The translations under genes and the position numbers were made by a program. DNA of 64,000 nucleotides from Pseudomonadota bacterium (GTDB lineage Bacteria > Pseudomonadota > Gammaproteobacteria > Burkholderiales > Thiobacillaceae). Below are positions 1-8,404 of this stretch, one piece after another. A model generated the notes under the pieces. That model had not been told where the DNA came from and did not search any database. It worked only from the letters and a program-made list of their open reading frames with translations. The stretch is taken from the NCBI GenBank assembly GCA_030653935.1, contig JAURYL010000060.1:1-64000 (forward strand), read 5' to 3'. Each line of letters opens with the position of its first letter. The stretch's first letter is position 1.

Positions 1-479
1 GCGTGAAATAGTATCCATTTGGCGGGCGTTCGATGATTTATAGAGAACTTCATCTTGCCAGAAATGGCACGCCCGCACCTCATAATTCGCCCCGAAATGC
101 GAAAAATCAGACACGGTATCGGGGTTTTGCAAGTACCTCAAGTGATTTCCGATACATTGACCAACACCCAGTGGCCTGCTTGACCAATATTGAAAAGGAC
201 ATAACGTATACCTCAATCACCGCATGACGACGTCATCCATATTCATGCTGATCAAGCGCTATCCGTCATATCCCCTTAGGCCATTCATTAACCCGGGGTG
301 ATTCGCAGGGTGGTGACAATATCGGATCGTAAGTGCACAATATGGCCTGTTTCCACTGCGCTCGGAGGCATTCTCGGCATTCTGTAGCGTTGAACCGTGC
401 GCTACCCGGATCAACGCCCTGACGGACTTCAGAACATCGTGCGCCAATTATCACACCGGGTAGACAATATTACCTTGGT
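1..479. other. intergenic stretch, no gene recognised
   Basis: This stretch is visibly AT-richer than most of the window and carries only ORFs of 62-64 codons on either strand. None has a recognisable motif, a convincing ribosome binding site or a composition like the neighbouring genes. It lies downstream of the minus-strand methyltransferase gene. I see no RNA gene or repeat in it. Confidence 0.5.
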
Positions 480-1139
480 TCATTTAACCGCTTCGAGATT
501 CAAACTAATCTTGAATTCACGGCCATCGAACGGGATGGTTCTGGAAGCCCAGTCCTCAAAATCGTGATGCTCACAGTTCTCAGGATCCCAACCACGCGCC
601 TCGCGAAACCCACTCTCCAACATCGCGGCCCTGAGATACGCGTCATTAAATACAGCATAATGATAATTAAAGGGGTAATCCTGCCCCCCCATGAGAGGCT
701 GCTCAATTGCGGCGATATTGTTACCGGTAGCCTGGTAAATGGTCAGAATATGATCAAAATCCGGAACCGAAACCCGCAGCACACCATTTGGCCTGAGTAT
801 TCTAAGAAATTCCCGCATGGTCGAGACCACATCCAGATGACTCACATGCTCCAGGACATGACTCATATAGATTAAATCCACGGCCCCATCCGGAATCATC
901 GACAGCTTAAACAGATTGGTCGTAACAATGTGGACATGCGGTTGCGGCCTTGCGTCCAGATTAACAAACCCAGGCGCATCAATATCACCACAACCAATAT
1001 GAAGCAGAATCTTTCCATCAGCACCCTGAGGCAGCCTTTCCAAATGCCTTGCCCATTGACGCCCGATTTGCCTTGACCTCCATTCCGCCATAATACGTCT
1101 GAGCAACTGCCTCAACCGCCACATATCACCCCTCCACAA
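480..1139 (-). CDS. class I SAM-dependent methyltransferase, polysaccharide cluster
   Basis: A 219-residue cytosolic protein. The SAM-binding motif I is visible as LLHIGCGDIDAPGFVNLD near residues 45-62, and the motif IV/post-IV region as VDLIYMSHVLEHV, followed by LRILRPNGVLRVSVPDF. This is the layout of type 11/12 methyltransferases found in O-antigen and capsule clusters. It lies downstream of the Wzt-like and Wzm-like export genes on the same strand, so a role in modifying a sugar or chain end is likely, but the substrate cannot be read. Base composition is lower in GC than in the housekeeping genes, which suggests a transferred surface-polysaccharide locus. The first ATG is used; an internal Met at residue 6 is an alternative. 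Confidence 0.8.
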   Translation of the reverse strand: MWRGDMWRLRQLLRRIMAEWRSRQIGRQWARHLERLPQGADGKILLHIGCGDIDAPGFVNLDARPQPHVHIVTTNLFKLSMIPDGAVDLIYMSHVLEHVSHLDVVSTMREFLRILRPNGVLRVSVPDFDHILTIYQATGNNIAAIEQPLMGGQDYPFNYHYAVFNDAYLRAAMLESGFREARGWDPENCEHHDFEDWASRTIPFDGREFKISLNLEAVK

Positions 1140-1272
1140 TCAATACGGCGCATTAAAAACATCCATTCACCATGAGACACCTCAGCACCCTTGATTTGCC
1201 GTATGCGAGCAGCCGAACACAGTATTAATTACACTTGCCCGTCATTCTGGCGAATGGCATTTTTTCTAGTTC

Positions 1273-2511
1273 CTATGCCAGGGATTTCAGCTGCCACTCG
1301 CCCTTCATTTCGACAAACCCCTCCTGCATACTCTGTGTGCGATAACGATTTGCCGTGGTGACCTGAAAGTTACACACGCCCTCCTGGTAGAATATATTCT
1401 TCGTCAACTCTCCGGTATTGATGCCCAGCCGCACAGAATACACGCCGGGCAGAAATGGAAAGTTCCGTATATGAAGGCTTACGACATATTCGCCCGGTTC
1501 GTAAGTCCTGTTCTCAAAAATATTCTCGCTGATTTCAGTACTCAAGTACAAGAAATCCACGGTATGAATACCCAGCCCAAATATGGGATTCACCAACCGC
1601 TCACCCACCCTGAATGTGGCGCAAAGGGTTACATCAGAATTAAACTCCACGCGCTCAATCGGCGTACCTTCCGCGTCCATGAAGGTAACGCTTAGCAGCT
1701 CAACATCACCACTCGACTCACCCTTGGAGGACGCGGATAATTTGGCCGCAGTATCCTTCCTTACCTTTTCATCATTCTGCTCATAAAAATGATCGCAGAT
1801 CGGGCTAGGCTCCCCATCAGCCAAAATCCGCCCCTTATCAAACAGGATGACACGTGAACAGAGACGCTCTACCTGCCTGATGTTGTGGGATACCAGTAAA
1901 ACCGTTTTACCCTGCCTCTTGATCAGATCTTCCATCCGGTCAAAACACTTTCTCTGGAATGCCAAATCCCCGACAGCCAGCACTTCATCGACAATCAATA
2001 TATCTGCATCAATACTGGTCGCGACGGAGAAGGCCAATTTAACTTGCATACCCGAGCTATAGCGCTTGACCGGCGTATCGATGAATTCCCCCATTTCTGC
2101 GAAGGCGACGATCTCATCGAATTTCACGTCAATTTCTTTCCGTGAAAGCCCCATGATCGAACCATTCAAATAAACATTTTCTCGCCCGGTGAAATCGGGA
2201 ATAAAACCAGCCCCCACCTCGATAAGCGGCGCGATCCGGCCGTTAACCTTGACGGAGCCATGCGTGGGAGTGCTGATTTTGGCCAGCATCTTCAGCAGGG
2301 ATGATTTTCCTGCGCCGTTGTGACCGATGATGCCGACCACCTCGCCTGGCTCGATTGAAAAACAGACGTCGTCAAGAGCTTTGAAGAGCGGGCGCTCCGA
2401 AACCTGCCTGCCAGACAGTCGGGCAGCGGTGTTGAGCAGGGTCTGCTTGAGCCCCTGCATAGCGCCCAGGCGGTATTCCTTGGTGAGATGGTCAACTTCT
2501 ATGATGGGCAT
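1273..2511 (-). CDS. Wzt-like ABC transporter ATP-binding protein for polysaccharide export
   Basis: ATPase of an ABC-2 exporter that moves a lipid-linked polysaccharide across the inner membrane. Visible motifs are Walker A (GHNGAGKSSLLK), the signature YSSGMQVKLAF, Walker B (ILIVDEVLAVGD) and the H-loop (LLVSHN). About 150 extra C-terminal residues (from about VELLSVTFMDAEG) look like the Wzt carbohydrate-binding domain, which recognises the chain terminus. The track ORF is longer (to 2568); I prefer the start at MPIIEVDHL because family members begin there, giving 412 residues. The permease lies just upstream on the same strand, and the adjacent methyltransferase could supply the terminal modification. 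Confidence 0.88.
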   Translation of the reverse strand: MPIIEVDHLTKEYRLGAMQGLKQTLLNTAARLSGRQVSERPLFKALDDVCFSIEPGEVVGIIGHNGAGKSSLLKMLAKISTPTHGSVKVNGRIAPLIEVGAGFIPDFTGRENVYLNGSIMGLSRKEIDVKFDEIVAFAEMGEFIDTPVKRYSSGMQVKLAFSVATSIDADILIVDEVLAVGDLAFQRKCFDRMEDLIKRQGKTVLLVSHNIRQVERLCSRVILFDKGRILADGEPSPICDHFYEQNDEKVRKDTAAKLSASSKGESSGDVELLSVTFMDAEGTPIERVEFNSDVTLCATFRVGERLVNPIFGLGIHTVDFLYLSTEISENIFENRTYEPGEYVVSLHIRNFPFLPGVYSVRLGINTGELTKNIFYQEGVCNFQVTTANRYRTQSMQEGFVEMKGEWQLKSLA

Positions 2512-2689
2512 TTCAGAACCGGTTGTTTGTTGTCGTGTTAGGTGGTCAGATTTTCGTGGGGGGCACATGCCACGGTGTTACTCATGGCTATTAGTCAGTT
2601 CGGGGCTAGGCGCATGCCGGCTTCGATGGCCTTATGCCGGGTCGAACCAGGCTTGAACGGGGCGGCTGCTACATTCATGAGGCACATGG

Positions 2690-3508
2690 TCAGATGACGT
2701 CCGCGAAGTACGCTTCGGCGCGCTTGAAGTAGAGGTAGCTCAGCGGCAACAGGATGGAGATCATGATTGCGCCGGGAATCATGGCGGTCAGATCCGGTGG
2801 CTGGCTTCTGAGGACGACATTCTGGAACGCGTCGATGATGCCGGCCAGTGGGTTTATCGTATACAGGGTGTACAACATGTTGGACCACTCACCCGCCGCT
2901 TGCTGCGTCAGCAGCTTGTCCTTGACCAGTTGCAGGGGATAAATGACCGGCGAGGCGTACATCAACAACGAGAGCAATACCGGCAGTGCCTGTCCCATAT
3001 CGCGGAAATAAACGTTGATGGCGGCGCCGACGAAGGCGATGGTCAGCGCAGCCAGCATGGTGTAGGCAAGAATGATGGGTACCCACAGGACATGGGCGCT
3101 GGGCATCATTCCGTACCACACCATGAGGCCAGCCAGGATGATGAAATTGATGCCCAACTCCACCAGCTTGGTGAGTACTGCGGTAATGGGGAAAATTTCA
3201 CGCGGGAAGTAGATTTTTTTGATCAGGGCGGTGTTGCTGACCACGCTGTTGACGCCATCGGAGGCGGACTCCTGAAAGAAGGTCCAGGGCATGAGCGCGG
3301 CGAAGACCAGAATGGGATAGGGAATATCACCACTCTCAATGCCGACGAAGCTCTTGACCAGTGTGAAAATGAGCATGAGTGTGACCGGCTTGAGAATGGC
3401 CCAAGCGATGCCCAGATAAGCCTGCTTGTAACGCAATGCGATGTTTTTCCACGCGAGCGTGATCATGAGTTCGCGGTAAGCGTAGAGGTTTGTAGCTACT
3501 CTCAGCAT
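2690..3508 (-). CDS. Wzm-like ABC-2 permease for polysaccharide export
   Basis: A 272-residue inner-membrane protein with about six hydrophobic segments, a normal length for ABC2_membrane permeases such as Wzm/KpsM/TagG. It begins with a typical amphipathic N-terminus (LMITLAWKNIALRYKQAYLGIAWAI). The conserved region around VNVYFRDMGQALPVLL and the ASPVIYPL segment fit the family. It pairs with the ATPase 178 bases downstream. It diverges from aroB, with about 190 bases between the starts. The exported polymer is unknown. Confidence 0.88.
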   Translation of the reverse strand: MLRVATNLYAYRELMITLAWKNIALRYKQAYLGIAWAILKPVTLMLIFTLVKSFVGIESGDIPYPILVFAALMPWTFFQESASDGVNSVVSNTALIKKIYFPREIFPITAVLTKLVELGINFIILAGLMVWYGMMPSAHVLWVPIILAYTMLAALTIAFVGAAINVYFRDMGQALPVLLSLLMYASPVIYPLQLVKDKLLTQQAAGEWSNMLYTLYTINPLAGIIDAFQNVVLRSQPPDLTAMIPGAIMISILLPLSYLYFKRAEAYFADVI

Positions 3509-3695
3509 GTATTGGGGCTTGGGTGGCGTTGGGAAACGATTGTATTACGGCGGGAAAGCGGCAAATGTTTACCTTTTTTCTTGATCCGTCAAACCGGCAG
3601 TGAACGCGATGCCCGTTCTGAAACGCGCGAAGCCGGCATTGGGGCAAGCTCGGGGAGGGCATTATCATGTACCTCTTTTTTGTACGAATTCAGCC

Positions 3696-4769
3696 ATGCA
3701 AACTCTTTCCGTCGACCTTGGCGACCGCGCCTACCCCATCCACATCGGCCCCGGCCTACTTGACCGGGGCGATCTGGTGCTTCCGCATTTGCGGCAGCAG
3801 CGCGCGGTCATCGTCACCAACACCACCGTCGGCCCGCTTTACCTGGAGCAGTTCACGCGCACCCTGGCCGGTACCGGTGTGCAGGTGGAGACGGTGGTGC
3901 TGCCTGATGGTGAGACCTACAAGAACTGGGAAACCCTCAACACCATTTTTGACGCCTTGCTGACCCAGCGCGCCGAACGCAAGACCACCTTGATCGCGCT
4001 CGGCGGTGGTGTGATCGGCGATCTCACCGGCTTCGCGGCGGCCTGCTATCAGCGCGGCATGCCTTTCATCCAGGTGCCCACCACCTTGCTGGCGCAAGTA
4101 GATTCTTCCGTGGGCGGCAAGACCGGCATCAACCATCCGCTCGGCAAGAACATGATTGGCGCCTTCTATCAGCCGCAACTGGTGCTGGCGGATATCGACA
4201 CGCTGGCGACTCTGCCCGACCGCGAGCTTTCCGCCGGCCTGGCGGAAATCATCAAGTACGGGCTGATCCGCGACCTGCCCTTCCTGGAGTGGCTGGAGGC
4301 GAACATGGAAAAGCTGGTGGCGCGCGATACCGAGTCGCTCATGTACGCGATCTATCGTTCCTGCCAGAACAAGGCGGAGGTGGTTGCCGCCGATGAGCGC
4401 GAATCCGGGCAGCGCGCCCTGCTCAACCTGGGCCACACTTTCGGCCACGCCATCGAGACCGGTATGGGCTATGGCGTATGGCTGCACGGCGAGGGCGTTT
4501 CGGCCGGCACCATGCTGGCGGCGGATCTGTCGCGTCGGATGGGCCTGCTGGCACAGACCGATGTGGAGCGCATGGCCGACTTGTTCCGACGCGCAGGGCT
4601 GCCGGTGGCTGCGCCCGATCTGGGCTACGACGCCTATATGAACTACATGGCGGTGGACAAGAAGGTGGAGTCGGGGCGCATCCGTTTCGTCCTGTTGCGC
4701 AAACTGGGCGACGCTTTCGTGACCGCCGATTACGACCCGGCCGCGTTGCGGGCAACGCTGACGCTGTAG
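3696..4769 (+). CDS. aroB: 3-dehydroquinate synthase
   Basis: Second step of the shikimate pathway, converting DAHP to 3-dehydroquinate with NAD and a divalent metal. The 357-residue length is normal. Visible motifs are the NAD-binding [13 protein letters not shown], the [20 protein letters not shown] block, and metal ligands in [12 protein letters not shown] and LHGEGV. The track ORF begins at 3600, but homologues start at [18 protein letters not shown], so I use 3696. aroK is not upstream, where it often sits in related genomes. The TAG stop codon is formed by the first bases of a REP palindrome. Confidence 0.96.
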   Translation: MQTLSVDLGDRAYPIHIGPGLLDRGDLVLPHLRQQRAVIVTNTTVGPLYLEQFTRTLAGTGVQVETVVLPDGETYKNWETLNTIFDALLTQRAERKTTLIALGGGVIGDLTGFAAACYQRGMPFIQVPTTLLAQVDSSVGGKTGINHPLGKNMIGAFYQPQLVLADIDTLATLPDRELSAGLAEIIKYGLIRDLPFLEWLEANMEKLVARDTESLMYAIYRSCQNKAEVVAADERESGQRALLNLGHTFGHAIETGMGYGVWLHGEGVSAGTMLAADLSRRMGLLAQTDVERMADLFRRAGLPVAAPDLGYDAYMNYMAVDKKVESGRIRFVLLRKLGDAFVTADYDPAALRATLTL

Positions 4770-4827
4770 GAGCGGACCGCGTCCGCGATTGCCCACGCGA
4801 AAGATCGCGGACGCGGTCCGCTCCTAC
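4766..4827. repeat. REP palindrome pair, family A (after aroB)
   Basis: An inverted pair: GTAGGAGCGGACCGCGTCCG...ATT followed after about 12 bases by its reverse complement ending GGTCCGCTCCTAC. The same unit recurs at 6472, 7707, 7750, 8245, 8309 and 14031. The first TAG of the unit is the aroB stop codon. It would form a strong hairpin in RNA. Confidence 0.9.
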
Positions 4828-4854
4828 GATGGTTGCCAAACACTAAGAAAACGA

Positions 4855-4885
4855 TATGTGCCATTAACGTTGTTAAGAGCACATA
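4855..4885. promoter_or_regulatory. candidate operator upstream of hipB-like gene
   Basis: Nested palindromes abut the start codon: outer arms TATGTGC and GCACATA (7 bp each) enclose TTAACGTTGTTAA. HipB-type antitoxins bind palindromes in their own promoters, so autoregulation is plausible. This is inference from position and symmetry only. No clear ribosome binding site lies between it and the ATG. Confidence 0.45.
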
Positions 4886-5191
4886 ATGCACCTCATGTTT
4901 TCCGATAACGTGCATACACAGTTGACCCGAATGGGTGTTCGTCTGCGCGCCGAACGTCTGGCGCGCAACGAACCGCAGGCCCGCTTCGCTGCACGCCTGG
5001 GCATTTCCATCCCTACCTTGCGCCGCCTGGAGCAGGGCGATGCCAGCGCCCAGATCGGCCATTGGCTGGCGGCGCTGGAGGTGCTGGGCCGTTTGCCGGA
5101 GGCCGAGGCCCTGCTGGCACCGCGCTACAGCTTGTTCGATGCCGCCGCCGAAACGCCCAAGACCCGGCAACGAGCCAGGCGGCTGAAGTGA
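4886..5191 (+). CDS. XRE/HipB-like helix-turn-helix antitoxin
   Basis: A 101-residue protein with a Cro/CI-type helix-turn-helix around residues 22-60 (QARFAARLGISIPTLRRLEQG). It is followed 78 bases later by a HipA-like kinase gene on the same strand, the usual HipB-HipA order. Expected role: DNA-binding antitoxin that neutralises the kinase and represses the operon. The start at 4886 is the first ATG; ATG codons at 4895 and 4931 are alternatives because no strong ribosome binding site is seen. The module sits between aroB and dgt and is bracketed by family A REP palindromes. Confidence 0.78.
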   Translation: MHLMFSDNVHTQLTRMGVRLRAERLARNEPQARFAARLGISIPTLRRLEQGDASAQIGHWLAALEVLGRLPEAEALLAPRYSLFDAAAETPKTRQRARRLK

Positions 5192-5235
5192 AACGCCCCC
5201 CTGACTCGCTCCGCTCGTTTCCCCCCGAGGGGGAG

Positions 5236-5269
5236 GTCAGTTCCTTCGGAACGGCCGTGCGGAACTGAC
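5236..5269. promoter_or_regulatory. inverted repeat at the hipA-like start codon
   Basis: Perfect 9-bp arms GTCAGTTCC and GGAACTGAC flank 16 bases and end directly at the ATG of the HipA-like gene. No Shine-Dalgarno is visible, so a hairpin here could limit toxin translation relative to the antitoxin. A GC-rich CCCCC...GGGGG hairpin lies just upstream. The functional reading is inference. Confidence 0.4.
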
Positions 5270-6475
5270 ATGATCCGCCTCGACATCTGGCTCACCCTGC
5301 CCACCGGCGAGCGCCTGCGCGCCGGCGAACTGGCCTGCACCGATGCCGACGGCCAGGGCCGCTACACCAGCGCTTTCCGCTACACCGCCGACTATCTCGC
5401 CGATCCGCGCGCCTTTCCGCTCGACCCAGCCGGCCTACCCCTGACACCCGGCGAATTCCAGTGCAACCGGCTGGAAGCACCGCTCATGGTTCTGGAAGAC
5501 GCCCTGCCCGACGACTGGGGGCGGCGTTTGCTGATCCAGCGTCATGGCCTGCCGCGCAGCCAACAGGCGGAACCCTTTCTGCTGCGCGCCCTGGCCGGGC
5601 AGGGGCTGGGTGCCCTGGCCTTCCTGGCGCCGGGAGCAACGCCACGGCCACAGGATGATTCCGCTCCGCTGCTCGATCTGGAAACCCTGGTCGAGGCCGC
5701 GCGCCGTCTGGAACAGGACGGCGAGGTGGAACTGACCCATCGCCTCCTGCTCGCTGCCGGCAGTTCACCTGGCGGTGCCCGCCCCAAGGCGCTGGTACGC
5801 GACGAACACGGCCACTGGATCGCCAAATTTTCCAGCCGCCGCGACGCGGTGGACATGGTCGGGCTGGAAGCCGCCAGCCTGGAACTGGCCCACCTGGCTG
5901 GCCTGGAAGTGCCGGAGTTCCGCCTGGAAAACCTGGCCGGTGGGCGCCGGGCGTTGCTGGTGAAGCGCTTCGATCTGGCGCTGCAAGGCGGCCGCCGCCA
6001 CATGCTGAGCCTGCGCGCCTTGTTGCAGGCCGGCGGATACTACGTGTTGCGCTACGCCGACCTGATCACCGCCCTGCGCCGCCACGGCGCGCAGCCGGAA
6101 ATCGACGTGCCGCGCCTGTACCGGCAGATGGTTTTCAATGCGCTGCTCGGCAACACCGACGACCATCTCAAGAATTTCTGGATGCTGGGTGGCCCGGATG
6201 GCCATACGCTCTCACCCGCGTTCGACCTGTTGCCCGACGTCGGCGGCCGACGTGAACACGTCCTCATCTTCGACCTGTCGCCCAGCCCGCCGGGGCCGGA
6301 TGGTCTCGCCGCGCTCGGGCGCAAATGGGGCGTTTCCGGCGCCGCCGGCATTTGCGGAGAAGTCGCGGCGGGCGTCGCCCGGTTCGGTGAAATTGCAGGC
6401 CAATATGCCGTCCCCAGTGAAGATGTAGCCCGCTTCGCCAGGGACATCGACCGTCGCTTGACCCGGCACTCGTAG
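5270..6475 (+). CDS. HipA-family serine/threonine kinase (toxin-like)
   Basis: A 401-residue protein with HipA features: an N-terminal HipA_N-like region, [12 protein letters not shown] (phosphate/ATP-binding loop), HWIAKF with the ATP-contacting Lys, the catalytic loop NTDDHLKNF, and LSPAFDLLP with the metal-binding Asp. In the family such kinases phosphorylate targets such as GltX and induce persistence, or act as stand-alone regulators. The catalytic residues look intact, so it is probably active. Its TAG stop codon is the beginning of a REP palindrome. The substrate is not predictable from sequence. Confidence 0.85.
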   Translation: MIRLDIWLTLPTGERLRAGELACTDADGQGRYTSAFRYTADYLADPRAFPLDPAGLPLTPGEFQCNRLEAPLMVLEDALPDDWGRRLLIQRHGLPRSQQAEPFLLRALAGQGLGALAFLAPGATPRPQDDSAPLLDLETLVEAARRLEQDGEVELTHRLLLAAGSSPGGARPKALVRDEHGHWIAKFSSRRDAVDMVGLEAASLELAHLAGLEVPEFRLENLAGGRRALLVKRFDLALQGGRRHMLSLRALLQAGGYYVLRYADLITALRRHGAQPEIDVPRLYRQMVFNALLGNTDDHLKNFWMLGGPDGHTLSPAFDLLPDVGGRREHVLIFDLSPSPPGPDGLAALGRKWGVSGAAGICGEVAAGVARFGEIAGQYAVPSEDVARFARDIDRRLTRHS

Positions 6476-6532
6476 GAGCGGACCGTGTCCGCGATTGCCC
6501 ACGGAAAAGATCGCGGACGCGGTCCGCTCCCA
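6472..6532. repeat. REP palindrome pair, family A (after hipA-like gene)
   Basis: Inverted pair of the GTAGGAGCGGACCGTGTCCG unit and its complement GATCGCGGACGCGGTCCGCT, differing from the aroB copy at a few bases. The leading TAG is the stop codon of the HipA-like gene. With the copy at 4766 it brackets the hipB/hipA-like module. Confidence 0.88.
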
Positions 6533-6567
6533 AGAGCCACCTCAATAACGCATCGGATACGCACACC

Positions 6568-7692
6568 ATGACCGACCTTGCCTCCTACGCCGCGCTATCC
6601 GCCCGCACCCAGGGCCGCCGCCATCCGGAGCCAGCCGCCGCGCCGCGTTCCGAATACCAGCGCGACCGTGACCGCATCATCCATTCCACCGCCTTTCGCC
6701 GCCTGGAATACAAAACCCAGGTGTTCGTGAACCACGAGGGCGACCTGTTTCGCACCCGCCTCACCCACAGCCTGGAAGTCGCCCAGATCGGCCGCACCCT
6801 GGCACGGATGCTGGGCCTGGACGAAGACCTCGCGGAAACGCTGGCGCTGGCGCACGACCTCGGCCACACCCCGTTCGGCCATGTCGGCCAGGACGTGCTC
6901 AACGACTGCATGAAGGAACACGGCGGCTTCGAGCACAACCTGCAATCACTGCGGGTGGTGGACGAACTGGAGCAGAAGTATGCCGAATTCGACGGGCTCA
7001 ATCTCACCTTCGAGGCGCGCGAAGGCATCCTCAAACACTGCTCGCTGAAGAACGCGGCCAAGCTGGGCGATGTCGGGCGTCGCTTCGTCGAAGGCCGGCA
7101 ACCCTCGCTGGAAGCCCAGGTCACCAACCTGGCCGACGAGATCGCCTACAACAACCACGATGTCGATGACGGCCTGCGCTCCGGACTCATCACGGTCGAG
7201 CAACTGGAACAGGTGGACATCTTCGCGCGCCACCTGGACAGCGTGCGGGGCCTCTACCCCGCGCTCAACGACCGCCGCCTGATCCACGAAACCGTACGGC
7301 GCATGATCAACACCCTGGTGGTGGACCTGCTTGAACAGACTCGCCGCAACATCGCCCGGCACCAGCCGGAAAGCCTGGACGACGTGCGCGCCTGTCCGCC
7401 GCTGGCCGCGTTCAGCCCGGAAGTGCTGGAACAGCATCGCGAACTGAAGCGCTTTCTGTTCCAGAACCTGTATCGCCATTACAAGGTGGTGCGCATGAGC
7501 GAAAAGGCGAAACGACTGCTGCGCGAACTATTCCAGGCATTCACCCAAGAACCGCGCCTGATGCCGCCGGAACACCGCGCCCGCGCCGACCTCGACTCGC
7601 ACCGCGCTGTCGCCGACTACATCGCCGGCATGACCGACCGCTACGCCATCCGCGAGCATCGGCGGATTTACGACATCGAGGAACTGGCGTAA
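6568..7692 (+). CDS. dgt: deoxyguanosinetriphosphate triphosphohydrolase-like protein
   Basis: An HD-domain dNTP triphosphohydrolase that releases tripolyphosphate from dGTP or related dNTPs. The metal-binding H...HD...D set is visible in [25 protein letters not shown] and [12 protein letters not shown]. At 374 residues it belongs to the short, type 2 group rather than the roughly 500-residue E. coli enzyme. The N-terminal [24 protein letters not shown] block is typical of this group. In related genomes dgt follows aroB directly; here the HipAB-like module intervenes. Confidence 0.93.
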   Translation: MTDLASYAALSARTQGRRHPEPAAAPRSEYQRDRDRIIHSTAFRRLEYKTQVFVNHEGDLFRTRLTHSLEVAQIGRTLARMLGLDEDLAETLALAHDLGHTPFGHVGQDVLNDCMKEHGGFEHNLQSLRVVDELEQKYAEFDGLNLTFEAREGILKHCSLKNAAKLGDVGRRFVEGRQPSLEAQVTNLADEIAYNNHDVDDGLRSGLITVEQLEQVDIFARHLDSVRGLYPALNDRRLIHETVRRMINTLVVDLLEQTRRNIARHQPESLDDVRACPPLAAFSPEVLEQHRELKRFLFQNLYRHYKVVRMSEKAKRLLRELFQAFTQEPRLMPPEHRARADLDSHRAVADYIAGMTDRYAIREHRRIYDIEELA

Positions 7693-7706
7693 CGGTCCAG
7701 GTAAAA

Positions 7707-7774
7707 GATCGCGGACGCGGTCCGCTCCTACGGGGTGGAATTGGCTCTCGTAGGAGCGGACCGCGTCCGCGATT
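7707..7774. repeat. REP units, family A, left of RAYT gene
   Basis: Two units in inverted order: GATCGCGGACGCGGTCCGCT...AC at 7707-7731 and GTAGGAGCGGACCGCGTCCG...AT at 7750-7774. They lie just upstream of the RAYT transposase gene, mirroring units on its other side. The junction GGTCCAGGTAAAA before the first unit resembles GGTCCATGTAAAA in the downstream cluster. Confidence 0.9.
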
Positions 7775-7798
7775 GTTTCCACAAGGGAGGGGGTTTTG

Positions 7799-8248
7799 AT
7801 GAATGACGCTCTGCATCCACATGGCGGCAATCTGCGCAAAGGCCGCGTTTCCGAACAGGGGTGCGTCTATCTGGTGACCTTTGTGGTGCGGGAGCGGCGC
7901 CCGATATTCCAGGATTTCGCGATGGGCAGGCTGCTGGTAAGCGAATTGAAGTCGGCCGATGCGGTGGGGCTGTCAAAAACCTGGGCCTTTGTCGTCATGC
8001 CAGACCATTGCCATTGGCTGCTGTCGCTGCAATCCCGTTCCTTGTCCTCGCTGATCGGCCGGGTCAAGGCGCGATGCGCCAAGGCCATCGGCCGGGGGCC
8101 GATCTGGCAGCCCGGCTTCCACGATCATGCCGCACGCCAGGAAGAGGACCTGCAAGCGATGGCTCGTTACATTGTTGCCAACCCGCTACGCGCCGGCCTC
8201 GCTACCCGTGTAGCCGATTACCCACTCTGGGACGCCGCCTGGCTGTAG
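7799..8248 (+). CDS. REP-associated tyrosine transposase (RAYT, Y1_Tnp family)
   Basis: A 149-residue single-domain HUH transposase related to IS200/IS605 TnpA. The HUH motif is MPDHCHWLL, and the catalytic-Tyr helix is likely ARYIVANPLRAGL, the hallmark of RAYT proteins. RAYTs cut and join single-stranded REP hairpins and are thought to spread them. The start at ATG 7799 is supported by AAGGGAGGGG about six bases upstream; the track start at 7796 is a TTG. The gene is flanked on both sides by family A REP units, and its TAG stop codon is part of the right-hand unit. Confidence 0.92.
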   Translation: MNDALHPHGGNLRKGRVSEQGCVYLVTFVVRERRPIFQDFAMGRLLVSELKSADAVGLSKTWAFVVMPDHCHWLLSLQSRSLSSLIGRVKARCAKAIGRGPIWQPGFHDHAARQEEDLQAMARYIVANPLRAGLATRVADYPLWDAAWL

Positions 8249-8332
8249 GAGCGGACCGCGTCCGCGATTTACCACGCAAATGATCGCGGACGCGGTCCAT
8301 GTAAAAAAATCGCGGACGCGGTCCGCTCCTAC
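8245..8332. repeat. REP cluster, family A, right of RAYT gene
   Basis: Three units: GTAGGAGCGGACCGCGTCCG...ATT at 8245, an inverted partner truncated to GATCGCGGACGCGGTCC at 8282, and a second full inverted unit ending CCGCTCCTAC at 8332. The RAYT stop codon lies inside the first. The order suggests nested or repeated insertion. Confidence 0.9.
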
Positions 8333-8404
8333 AGCCAGGCGGCTTGACAGTTTTCGGCGTTCATCCTTAACGTCCCGCCCCTCCAACCCTAACCTGACAA
8401 GCCG

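Noticed and set aside
33-227. 64-codon ORF at the window start
   Set aside because: No ribosome binding site, motif or coding-like composition.
3639-3668. aroB promoter TTGGGG-18-TATCAT
   Set aside because: Weak match that many GC-rich stretches would give; not listed as a feature.
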